A stretch of DNA of 64,000 nt from Charina bottae (taxonomy: Eukaryota > Chordata > Lepidosauria > Squamata > Charinaidae): contig JALMGJ010000063.1 of the NCBI GenBank assembly GCA_023362775.1, positions 1,967,501 to 2,031,500 of the forward strand, read 5' to 3'. The notes below the pieces were generated by a model. The model ran no database searches. It was not told where the DNA came from and saw only the letters and a list, made by a program, of their open reading frames with translations. Numbering within the stretch: the stretch's first letter is position 1; each line of letters begins with the position of its first letter. A program made the translations under genes and the position numbers. Below, one piece after another: positions 23,332 through 32,507 of the stretch.

Positions 23332-23608
23332 CTCTATGACAGGGCTTTCCAAAGTTTTTCCCGTGGCGACACACCAACCGGCGTTGGTGTGTCGCCGCGG
23401 GAAAACCCGGAAGTGTGGCAGCACGCAAAAACCCGGAAGCACTGCTGCGCTTTCGGGTTTTGCGCGCTGCAGTTGGTGTGTCGCTGCGGGAAAACCTGGA
23501 AGCGCTGATGATGATCAGCGCTTCCGGGTTGTGTGGCAACACACCAGACTGTGTGTGGCGACACACTTTTGTGTCGCGACACACAGTTTGGAAAGCTCTG
23601 TTCTATGA
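23332..23608. mobile_element. GC-rich hAT-like MITE, 261 bp
   Basis: The element 23340-23600 begins CAGGGCTTTCCAAA and ends TTTGGAAAGCTCTG (13 of 14 bases complementary). The flanks are CTCTATGA (23332-23339) and TTCTATGA (23601-23608), an 8-bp duplication with one change, as expected for hAT transposons. The interior is GC- and CpG-rich against an AT-rich background. It contains a 31-nt direct repeat (23383-23413 and 23472-23502, two differences) and several inverted copies of GTGTGTCGC and CGCTTCCGGGTT. Four overlapping reading frames of 61-121 codons arise only from the repeats. No transposase is present. Confidence 0.85.
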
Positions 23609-24899
23609 TGCAACATTAGCTGGCCATTTCTCCTTCTCAGGTCTCAGTGAGGTTAACCATATTAAAGCGTATAGGAGAGAGAGGTTCATCTTCCTGAACT
23701 CAAGTAAACCACACTAAGCTATTACAGTAGTGTAGTTTCTCTTTGGAGGATGTCAAATGCATGACTTATGTCTGAGCAGAAATCTTGTTTTTTGCTTTGG
23801 GTGGTGGTGGGAGTAATGAAAGTGATCAGGGAAACCACTGAACACTTTAAGCACTTCCAAACTGTGGTCATGAATTAAAAAAATTAGTATGTCCTTATTT
23901 TGCTTTAGAGTCTCTCCATGGCATCTGCCCTCCCAGGTTCTATACATGAAGATCTCCATCTGTCTTTCACAGTTCTTTTACCACCTGGTCTACACATGTT
24001 TCAGTCCTATGACTTGGCAAATGCATTGCAGAAGAACAAAAGGCAATATGTACAGGCGTGTTCTGGGTAAGTCTTGCCTTTAACATCTGTTTGCCTTTAA
24101 CATTCATTTGCAGTTTTACAACCCCCAGTCCTATTTGTAAATATTTTCTACCGAGCTAAACTTTTCACCACCACTCATCTCAGGATTATGCAACAGCCAG
24201 TAATTTTAGCCCAACCCCGCAATGGTGGGTCAGATATCGAGGATTTCTCAGCTGTCTCTCTGTATTGCAGAACCTAAAATTCACAGTTCTCCAGGACTTA
24301 GCAAACTCAGTTTCCCAAAATGACAAAACTGATTTTTGGAAGTACATGGAGGGAACCAGTTCTTCCCAAATTCTCTACATGCTCGGGACAAGCCTCCTTC
24401 TGAGAATAAGAAGTTGCTGTGCTTACTTTACGAGCAAGGTCGGTTTAACAAAAAACACAAGAATGTTGAAAGTCACCCTTCAGTCTATTGCCCAACCTAA
24501 TCTTGGAGAATCTCCATCAACAGACCAAACTCAGGAAGGATTGTATCTATCAGGCTGTAGAGCAGATGAAAATTGGTTATGTTTGTATATAAGAGCTCTG
24601 TGTAGCAAACTCTTGAGTGCCTCAGAGTCTAGTATCAAAAATAAAGAAATCAAGGGTTGTGAATTAGTCCTGTTATTTGGCAGCTCAGAGAGAAAATTTC
24701 TCTCAGCTCTCGTATATTAGCCCATCTTCATATTAATTCATATTTATCAGTAGTTATGGTCCATCATTGTAGATGTATGTTTCTGATCATCCAGGCTTGA
24801 CAGTGAGACCATTTTGTCCTTCAGCATCTCTCTGGGCTCCTCTGTTCATTCAAGCCCCGTGCTTCACCAACCAAGGCTGGGGAGGCAGCTTGGCAGTAT
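23609..24899. other. Unassigned sequence
   Basis: A 151-codon plus-strand frame (24265-24720) is present, but it has no recognisable domain, signal or splice context. I do not call it a gene. Confidence 0.4.
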
Positions 24900-25085
24900 C
24901 ATCTTGGAATTTTTCACCTCATTGCTCTGGGGCCTCAGTTCCCCTTCTATAAAATCAAGGTGACAATGGGCCCTTTGTCTGTGCTGGATGCCTAGATTGC
25001 AAGGTCTTTGGGGCAGGCACTGTTCGTACAGCACATAGCACAAGAGCTCTTTTATCTCTGAGGCTCCTATAATAATCTTAAAAAC
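24900..25085 (+). repeat. Ancient MIR/CORE-type repeat fragment
   Basis: It contains GGGCCTCAGTTCCCC, TCTATAAAAT, then GCAAGGTCTTTGGGGCAGGC, and further on TACAGCACATAGCAC. This order is typical of an old amniote interspersed repeat (MIR-like core followed by a conserved tail). It is decayed, without clear ends. Confidence 0.5.
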
Positions 25086-26189
25086 AGATTCAGTATGTAA
25101 TCTGTCAGTGTTAGCTGTCTAGAGCATGATACACAGCAAGCAGTGTAAGTTATGGGTCCTGATCAGCTTGGCTAGAGTTCAGACATCCTTATGTTCTGAC
25201 CAGAGTGGAAAGATGGTGTATTTATCGGCAGTGATGGCCTTGATACTTCTATCATCAGCCTGTCGTTTTTGCTTGTCTCTAAATAAGGTTCCAGACTGTC
25301 TTTCTAATAGCAATGTCCTATGTATGTCTACTCAGAAATAGGCATACTCAGAAATCTTGGCATCCAATAGGACTTACTTCCTAGGTCAGTGTTTGCAGCC
25401 TAAGAGTTGCAAACATTTTTAATTCACCTTCCAACTGTTTATTTAGTTAACATGCCATTTCCTCTCAAAGTGGTTTATGGATTTAAAAATAAAAATGATT
25501 ATGCAAGAATAAAGTAAGACTAAGTTTAAAGTAATGCAAAACATTCCTGTAAAGGATAGGAAAAGGAAAACAACACAACACAATTTATCCATAACATTCA
25601 CACAGCTTTCTGAAGGAGATGATCAGATCTACTTCGGGTTTCCTTTGTGTACCTGAACACTTCTGGGTTCTGTTATTAGAATTTAAAATAATATGGAAAC
25701 TTTCACATTCAGGTATTTTTCAGTTAAGAAAGCCTTTAAAGCAAAATAAAATTGGAGGATTAGTTTCTCTAGTTGGAATCTAGATTTCTGATACTGTGTG
25801 TCAATATCTAGGGTTATGCCTTTTGGTGTCCATAGCAAGAGATGAAGATGCCAAACTGACCACACACACTCAGTGAAATTATCACACAGTTTACATGAAT
25901 ACATACTTGTGTCCTAAAGTTGGATGCAAGTATGTAAGACTGGCATTTGTGTGTGATGTCAGGGTACATATTTAATCATTTCCCCTCCCTGGGAGACAAC
26001 TATAGATGTCTACAGAGGAGGTAAGGAGGATGAAAAATGTGTCATGGCATCATAATGCAAATCTTGTGACTTACGCACTTACATTCGACATTGGGTTGGA
26101 AATACGAAAGGGCGTGTTGTGACATCCGCACATAGCTTCAAATTTTGGTCACTATGGCTAGCTCCAGACATCAGTAGCCACAATTAAAA
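25086..26189. other. Unassigned sequence with one old amniote repeat fragment
   Basis: At about 25318-25400 the phrases ATGTCTACTCAGAAATAG and AATAGGACTTACTTCCTAGG match a frequent amniote interspersed repeat whose class I cannot name. A related piece lies at 54330-54385. The rest shows nothing. Confidence 0.4.
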
Positions 26190-26284
26190 AGCAGCAGCCT
26201 GCCCAGAGTCACTTGGTTGAGATGGGCGGCTATAGAAAATTAGATAGATAGAGTGAGTGAGTGAGTGAGTGAGTGAGTGAGCGA
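26190..26284 (+). mobile_element. L2-like LINE 3' tail with (GAGT)n end
   Basis: GCCTGCCCAGAGTCACTTGG, GAGATGGGCGGCTATAG and AAATTAGATAGATAGA are followed by (GAGT)n at about 26251-26282. It is the same tail type as at 14790 and 50860, with a different microsatellite grown from its end. Confidence 0.65.
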
Positions 26285-26526
26285 GCCCTCTGAGGATATT
26301 CTTTGCAGCTTGGCAAGCTTATTCATTAGGGATGCCCAGATCCTAAACCCTTAAAGGTGAAAAGCCACAGCACCTAGGAAGCCAAAGAGGCCAATAGACT
26401 CAGGAATGTATCCATTGTACCTTCATTTGCACCAAATTAAGTTTTCAAGAAGTCTTGAAAAATTACCCTATGTATCCTACATGCAAGAATCAAGCAAGAT
26501 GTTACCAGACCATGGGAGACTCTTTT
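26285..26526. other. Unassigned sequence
   Basis: Nothing recognisable is seen between the L2-like tail and the L1 nest. Confidence 0.45.
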
Positions 26527-27181
26527 TTAGACCTCTTTTTTTAGATTTTTTTTCTAAAGAATTTACAATTATAAACAGTGCAATAAAATTCAGTACATAT
26601 ATGTGAGAGTTAAAAAGGGAGACAAGAAAAACATATTAATAATTTCTTAATATTCCTCCCACACATTAATCTATTCATCTGGCATAAAACAATTATGGTT
26701 CCCTGGATAGCGTAAGATATAAAATCAGACCACATATTTGAGAAGGTTTTAATTTCAATTTGACCAGAACACAGGTCAATTTCTCAGTGATGATGATATG
26801 CCAAACATTTTAGTACTAAAGCTGCAAGATCATAGATACATCTCTCCAATGTACTGTATATCTTTCCAATGTTTAGCTATGGACATTCTAGCGGCAGTCA
26901 ACAAAAATAGCACAAATTCTCATATGCACAGTTAAAAGAAAGGTTTAATATCGATAAAAGGACAATTGGAATTGAAAAACACAAAACGGAATTTGAAATT
27001 GAATTATGAACAAATGATTAACATGTAATAGCAAAAATGTATAAACTTTTGTTAAGATTTGAAACAGAAGAAGAACACGTTAAAGATTGTATGACAAAAT
27101 AGGCTATTAATTTTGGATATAACATAGAGCTGGACACTTGGGAGAGAATGTGGGTAACTGGCATTAAATTTACATTGTGTT

Positions 27182-30100
27182 ATAATCTAATAATATAATT
27201 GTGTTATATATAATATAAATGGCAAACCACTCCAGTATCCTTGCCAAGAAAACCCATGGACAGTATCAAAAGGCTAAAAGATATGACGCCGGAAGATGAG
27301 CCCCTCAGGTCGGAAGGTGTCCAAAATGCTACTGGGGAAGAGCGGAGGGCAATTCCGAGTAGCTCCAGAAAGTGTGAAACGGCTGGGCCAAAGCCGAAAG
27401 GACGCTCAGTTGTGGATGTGTCTGGAAGTGGAAGGAAAGTCCGATGCTGTAAAGAACAATATTGCATAGGAACCTGGAATGTAAGAACTATGAATCAAGG
27501 TAAGCTGGATGTGGTCAAACATGAGATGACAAGATTGAACATCGACATATTGGGAATCAGCGAACTAAAATGGACAGGAATGGGCGAATTTAATTCAGGA
27601 GACCATTATATATACTACTGTGGGCAAGAATCCCTTAGAAGAAATGGAGTAGCTCTCATAGTCAATAAAAGAGTAGGAAAGGCAGTACTGGGGTACAACC
27701 TCAAAAACGACAGAATGCTTTCAGTTCGAATCCAAGGCAAACCATTCAACATCACAGTGATCCAAGTCTATGCCCCAACCACTGATGCCAAAGAAGCTGA
27801 AGTTGACCGGTTCTATGAAGACCTACAACACCTTCTAGAACTAACACCAAAAAAAGATGTCCTTTTCATCATAGGGGACTGGAATGCTAAGGTAGGAAGT
27901 CAAAAAATAACCGGAATAACAGGCAAGTTCGGCCTCGGAGTACAAAATGAAGCAGGGCAAAGGCTAATAGAGTTTTGTCAAGAGAACACGCTGGTCATAG
28001 CAAACACTCTTTTCCAACAACACAAGAGACGACTCTACACATGGACATCACCAGATGGTCAATACCGAAATCAGATTGATTATATACTTTGCAGCCAAAG
28101 ATGGAGAAGCTCTATACAATCAGCAAAAACAAGACCTGGAGCTGACTGTGGCTCAGATCATGAGCTTCTTATTGCAAAATTTAGACTTAAATTGAAGAAT
28201 GTAGAGAAAACCACTAGACCAATCAGGTATGACCTAAATCATATCCCTTATGAATATACAGTGGAAGTGAGGAATAGATTTAAAGGATTAGATCTGGTAG
28301 ACAGAGTGCCTGAAGAACTATGGATGGAGGTTCGTAACATTGTACAGGAGGCAGCAACTAAAACCATCCCAAAGAAAAAGAAATGCAAGAAAGCAAAGTG
28401 GCTGACTGATGAGGCTTTACAAATAGCTGAGGAAAGAAGGGAAGCAAAAGGCAAGGGAGAAAGGGAAAGATATAAACAACTGAATGCAGAATTCCAGAGA
28501 ATAGCAAGGAGAGATAAGAAGGCCTTCTTAAATGAACAATGCAAAGAAATCGAGGAAAACAATAGAATGGGGAAGACTAGAGATCTCTTCAAGAAAATCG
28601 GAGATATCAAGGGAACGTTTTGTGCAAAGATGGGCATGATAAAGGACAAAAAAGGCAGGGACCTAACAGAAGCAGAAGAGATTAAGAAGAGGTGGCAAGA
28701 ATACACAGAAGAACTATACAAGAAAGATCTTAATATCCCTGATAAATACGATGGTGTGGTCACTGACCTTGAGCCGGACATCCTAGAGAGTGAAGTCAAG
28801 TGGGCCTTAGGAAGCATTACTAACAACAAAGCTAGCGGAGAAGACAGTATCCCAGCTGAGCTATTTAAAATCCTAAAAGATGATGCTGTTAAAGTGCTGC
28901 ACTCAATATGCCAACAAATTTGGAAAACTCAACAGTGGCCACAGGATTGGAAAAGGTCAGTTTACGTTCCAATTCCAAAGAAAGGCAATGCCAAAGAATG
29001 TTCAAACTACCGTACAATTGCACTCATTTCACATGCCAGCAAGGTTATGCTCAAAATCCTACAAGCTAGGCTTCAGCAGCATGTGAACCGAGAACTACCA
29101 GAAGTGCAAGCTGGGTTTCGAAGAGGCAGAGGAACTAGAGATCAGATTGCCAACATTCGCTGGATCATGGAAAAAGCAAGAGAGTTCCAGAAAAACATCT
29201 ACTTCTGCTTCATTGACTACGCTAAAGCCTTTGATTGTGTGGATCACAACAAACTGTGGCAAATTCTTAAAGAGATGGGAGTACCAGACCACCTTACCTG
29301 TCTCCTGAGAAACCTGTATGTGGGTCAAGAAGCAACAGTTAGAACCGGACATGGAACAACCGACTGGTTCAAAATTGGGAAAGGAGTACGACAAGGCTGT
29401 ATATTATCACCCTGCTTATTTAACTTATATGCAGAGTACATCATGAGAAATGCCGGGCTGGATGAATCACAAGCCGGAGTTAAGATTGCCGGGAAAAATA
29501 TCAACAACCTCAGATATGCAGACGATACCACCCTAATGGCAGAAAGTGAAGAGGAACTAAAGAGCCTGTTGATGAGGGTGAAAGAGGAGAGTGCAAAAGC
29601 TGGCTTGAAACTCAACATTAAAAAAACCCAGATCATGGCATCTGGTCCCATCACTTCCTGGCAAATAGAAGGGGAAGAAATGGAAGCAGTGACAGATTTT
29701 ATTTTCTTGGGCTCCAAGATCACCGCAGACGGTGACTGCAGCCATGAAATTAAAAGACGCTTGCTCCTTGGAAGGAAAGCTATGGCAAACCTAGACAGCA
29801 TATTAAAAAGCAGAGACATCACCTTGCCGACAAAGGTCCGTATAGTTAAAGCTATGGTTTTTCCAGTAGCAATGTATGGCTGTGAGAGTTGGACCATAAG
29901 GAAGGATGAGCGCCGAAGAATTGATGCTTTCGAGCTGTGGTGCTGGAGAAGACTCTTGAGAGTCCCTTGGACTGCAAGGAGGTCAAACCAGTCAATCCTA
30001 AAGGAAATCAACCCTGACTGCTCATTGGAAGGACAGATGCTGAAGCTGAAGCTCAAATACTTTGGCCACCTAATGAGAAGAGAGGACTCACTGGAAAAGA

Positions 30101-30303
30101 CCCTGATGCTGGGAAAGACTGAGGGCAAAAGGAGAAGGGGACGGCAGAGGATGAGATGGTTAGATAGCGTCACCGATGTAATGAACATTAATTTGAGTAA
30201 ACTCCGAGAGACAGTGGAGGACAGGAAGGCCTGGCGTGCTATGGTCCATGAGGTCACGAAGAGTCGGACACGACTGAACGACTGAACAACAACAATAATC
30301 TAA
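27182..30303 (+). mobile_element. BovB (RTE clade) LINE, near full length, innermost layer
   Basis: The element 27191-30294 is flanked by ATAATCTAA at 27182-27190 and 30295-30303. It begins with about 28 bp of AT-rich filler, then AATGGCAAACCACTCCAGTA, corresponding to the late 5' UTR of BovB. It therefore lacks roughly the first 120 bp present in the complete copy at 41894-45117. It has an uninterrupted reading frame and ends AGAGTCGGACACGACTGAAC followed by (CAA)n, as RTE elements do in place of poly-A. BovB is abundant in squamates and ruminants and is a known case of horizontal transfer. Confidence 0.95.
27256..30285 (+). CDS. BovB endonuclease/reverse transcriptase, intact 1009-residue frame
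   Basis: The single RTE protein nicks target DNA and reverse-transcribes its own RNA at the nick (target-primed reverse transcription). The N-terminal apurinic-like endonuclease shows GTWNVR (Asn about residue 75), SELKW (Glu about 103), VYAPTTD, GDWNAKVG (about 207-214), the RNQIDYIL segment and SDHELL (about 300-305). The reverse transcriptase shows QAGFRRGRGTRDQ (from about 618), FCFIDYAKAFDCVDH (Asp about 654), QGCILSPCLFNLYAE and YADD (about 754-757). The C-terminal part has RRIDAFELWCWRRLLRVPWT. The start is the ATG at 27256, whose MDSI aligns with the MDQY start of the second copy; upstream in-frame codons begin with TTG and belong to the UTR. No stop, frameshift or missing catalytic motif is seen. 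Host-genome pipelines may mislabel such frames as craniofacial development protein 2. Confidence 0.95.
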   Translation: MDSIKRLKDMTPEDEPLRSEGVQNATGEERRAIPSSSRKCETAGPKPKGRSVVDVSGSGRKVRCCKEQYCIGTWNVRTMNQGKLDVVKHEMTRLNIDILGISELKWTGMGEFNSGDHYIYYCGQESLRRNGVALIVNKRVGKAVLGYNLKNDRMLSVRIQGKPFNITVIQVYAPTTDAKEAEVDRFYEDLQHLLELTPKKDVLFIIGDWNAKVGSQKITGITGKFGLGVQNEAGQRLIEFCQENTLVIANTLFQQHKRRLYTWTSPDGQYRNQIDYILCSQRWRSSIQSAKTRPGADCGSDHELLIAKFRLKLKNVEKTTRPIRYDLNHIPYEYTVEVRNRFKGLDLVDRVPEELWMEVRNIVQEAATKTIPKKKKCKKAKWLTDEALQIAEERREAKGKGERERYKQLNAEFQRIARRDKKAFLNEQCKEIEENNRMGKTRDLFKKIGDIKGTFCAKMGMIKDKKGRDLTEAEEIKKRWQEYTEELYKKDLNIPDKYDGVVTDLEPDILESEVKWALGSITNNKASGEDSIPAELFKILKDDAVKVLHSICQQIWKTQQWPQDWKRSVYVPIPKKGNAKECSNYRTIALISHASKVMLKILQARLQQHVNRELPEVQAGFRRGRGTRDQIANIRWIMEKAREFQKNIYFCFIDYAKAFDCVDHNKLWQILKEMGVPDHLTCLLRNLYVGQEATVRTGHGTTDWFKIGKGVRQGCILSPCLFNLYAEYIMRNAGLDESQAGVKIAGKNINNLRYADDTTLMAESEEELKSLLMRVKEESAKAGLKLNIKKTQIMASGPITSWQIEGEEMEAVTDFIFLGSKITADGDCSHEIKRRLLLGRKAMANLDSILKSRDITLPTKVRIVKAMVFPVAMYGCESWTIRKDERRRIDAFELWCWRRLLRVPWTARRSNQSILKEINPDCSLEGQMLKLKLKYFGHLMRREDSLEKTLMLGKTEGKRRRGRQRMRWLDSVTDVMNINLSKLRETVEDRKAWRAMVHEVTKSRTRLND

Positions 30304-30954
30304 GATAATTTTTTAATAAAATGATATATCGTTGATACATGATATGAGAGAAGTTATCAAAAATGTATAAGGATATTTCAAATCAGTGTTGGAAATATGA
30401 AAAACATGAGGGGACATTTTATCATGCATAGTGGACTTGTGAGAAAGCTAAGAAATTTTGGATACAAATTCACACAATGATGCAAAGGTTTTTAATGATT
30501 AATATTGCAAAGAAACCAGAACTCTTTTTATTGGGACTTATGGACAATGGATTAGAAAAAACCCATGGTAGATTGAGCAAGCAAGATTATTGTATGTACA
30601 ATGATGGAAGAATAATTAAATCCCCACAGTGGAGGAATGGACTGTGAAAATGTCAGAATTTGCAGAAATGGCAAAACTGACCTGTTTGGTCAGAGAAGAA
30701 ACAACAAAAACTTTTTTTGAAAGACTGGAAACCTTATATGGACTTTTAGCTGAAAGAAGAAAGAAATGAAATGATGATTTACGGCTTTGAAGATTAAGAT
30801 AGACTTGGACTAAATGAGGGGCTGAAGAGACATATAATATCTAAGAGGGAAGGAGGGATTATAATATTGTAACTGTTGAAAAGAAGGTCGGAAGTAATTA
30901 TATTTCTTAACTTTAGTTCTTTTTTCATTTCTTGCACTTTGGGGGGCTATTTTC

Positions 30955-30955
30955 C

Positions 30956-31011
<56 letters not shown>

Positions 31012-31053
31012 TTTCTTTCTTTCTTTCTTTCTTTCTTTTTCTTTCTTTCTTTT
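30955..31053. repeat. (CTTT)n microsatellite in an L1 3' UTR
   Basis: About 100 bp of CTTT units expanded from the pyrimidine-rich 3' UTR of the plus-strand L1. The less expanded equivalent lies at 11640-11740. Confidence 0.9.
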
Positions 31054-32319
31054 TATTTTTTATTTTTTTATTTTTATTTTTTTTATTTGTCTTTTATTGT
31101 ATGGAAAAACTCTTAATAAACATTTAAAAATAGCACTAATTCTTTAGAGAAAATGTTTGCATTAAACCCTAAAAATATATTCAGCAAAGCAAGTTGTGGA
31201 TATATATTAATTCTTTGATTTATAACTTTACCAATCTCCAAAAACACCTCAGATCTGAAGGAAAAGACGACCACAAGTGGAAATAAGTTCCCTTTTCCTC
31301 ACAGCCATTACAACAAAAGAGGAGCGAATTTTGTTCATGCATGCTAGTTTATAAGGAGGGATATACCATCTATGGAATAGTTTAAGAAAATTGTCATTAA
31401 TTTGGTCTGAGGATGGTGACACTGGTTTTCACTTCCATATGTTATTCCACTTGAGTCTTAATTTCTTTTTTTCCAAGCCATTTTCAAACCAATTAGAGGC
31501 TGCTATCCTGTGATAATATTACATAATTTAGAGATAAGACCTTTAGATTCAGTACCACTGCTTCAAAGTTTGTCAAGGGTCTGTTTGTTTGAGCTTTTAT
31601 TTCTGAATTAAAAAGAAAGGATCAAAACTAATTGAAATACAGTTTGAAAGAGTTAACTCATTATCTACTCTAAATTAACAGGATTGTCAGAATGATAACC
31701 ATCCTTCAGCTGTATAAATTCTGATTGATCTTTGGTTTATAAAATGCAGTAACAGATACAAGGAATTTAGGATGGCTAAAAATAGAAATAAAAGGAGAAC
31801 ATGGGGGAGCTAAATTTTTAGCCATTTTGCCCAGATTTTAAAATCAGCACTCCAAAAAGGATTGTCATCAGCTTTAAACCTTTTAACAGTGTCTGGTAAG
31901 AACATGGAATCTTTAGTATCCCAGCGGTATTCTTCTGGGGCTTCCATTTCAACCCAGATTTTGGGTTCCACTTCTGCTAATAACCATAAAATATTTCATA
32001 AGTGGAAAATCTCATAATAAAAATATGAATTTGGAATTCCAAACCCAAGCTGAGATTTTTTAAATATAACACTTTTTTTTACAAAGCCTCAATCTTTTCC
32101 CAGCAAGTATAAAATTAATATTTTTTGCCATCGTCTTAGAATTAATGAAGATAAATGAATTGGTAAAACTTGAAGTAAAAATAATAATTTAAGGAGTAAA
32201 ACCATCCTAGTGATTGCAATTCTTCCGAGCTCTGATAACTTTATATTTTCCCATTTCTTGATTTTCATTTTAATAGATTTTCTTATAGGGGTGAAGTTCA
32301 ATTTACAAAGCTGAGATAG

Positions 32320-32341
32320 TTGTTGTTGTTGTTGTTGTTTT
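32320..32341. repeat. (TTG)n microsatellite
   Basis: Seven TTG units at the upstream edge of the minus-strand L1 relic. A similar short run lies at 40385-40401. Confidence 0.9.
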
Positions 32342-32424
32342 TAAAAAAGTATGACTCCCAAATACTGTGTGGCCTTTTATGGTTCCTACCTTGGTATACT
32401 TGGGAGGTCAATTAGAACAATTAG

Positions 32425-32507
32425 AATTAGAATGCTGGCTGGAGTATTCTGGGAGTTGAAGTCCACACATCTTAAAATGGCTGAGGTTGAGGAACCCTGA
32501 ATTAGAA
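32425..32507. mobile_element. Half copy of the palindromic hAT-like MITE, 8-bp duplication
   Basis: 32433-32499 holds one arm of the family at 22645: GAGTATTCTGGGAGTTGAAG, CCACACATCTTAAA, and the end TTGAGGAACCCTG. AATTAGAA flanks it at 32425-32432 and 32500-32507. Having a duplication around only half the hairpin is odd; the other arm may have been lost, or this is a solo-arm derivative. Confidence 0.65.

Larger units (their letters stand above)
26921..31125 (+). mobile_element. L1 LINE relic, middle layer of the nest
   Basis: 26921-27190 matches codon by codon the segment 10780-11030 of the better-preserved L1 (EIKLCE-, MYKLLLR- and LCYNL-like phrases), but with stops. 30295-31125 continues with the C-terminal part (a CWKC/FYHxxWTC-like region, KPELFLLGLMDN, then MAKLTCLVREE) and a pyrimidine-rich 3' UTR containing the (CTTT)n at 30955-31053. 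AATAAA lies near 31115, followed by an A-rich end. An 18-bp flanking repeat with one mismatch marks its insertion into the minus-strand L1. BovB interrupts it at 27191-30294. Confidence 0.8.
26527..32320 (-). mobile_element. Old L1 LINE relic on the minus strand, outermost layer of a nest
   Basis: The two halves are 26527-26920 (3' end, T-rich on the plus strand) and 31126-32320. On the minus strand 32301-32089 reads IKKWENIKLSELGRIAITRM and QVLPIHLSSLILRRWQKILI, the region after the L1 reverse transcriptase. Near 31300-31390 broken IPPYKLACMNK and cysteine-region phrases follow. Beyond the interruption, about 26900-26880 reads LTAARMSIAKHWKD. Many stops and frameshifts are present. It is interrupted by the plus-strand L1, flanked by AAAAATAGCAC(A/T)AATTCT at 26903-26920 and 31126-31143. 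Confidence 0.75.

Noticed and set aside
23219..23717. Five overlapping frames of 61-121 codons
   Set aside because: Produced by the internal repeats of the GC-rich hAT-like MITE; no transposase motif.
24265..24720. 151-codon plus-strand frame
   Set aside because: No domain, no codon pattern or splice context that suggests a gene; length is within chance for 64 kb in six frames.
29325..30257. 310-codon frame antisense to BovB, and the similar one at 28248-28829
   Set aside because: They are reverse-strand shadows of a long conserved coding region and show no independent motif.
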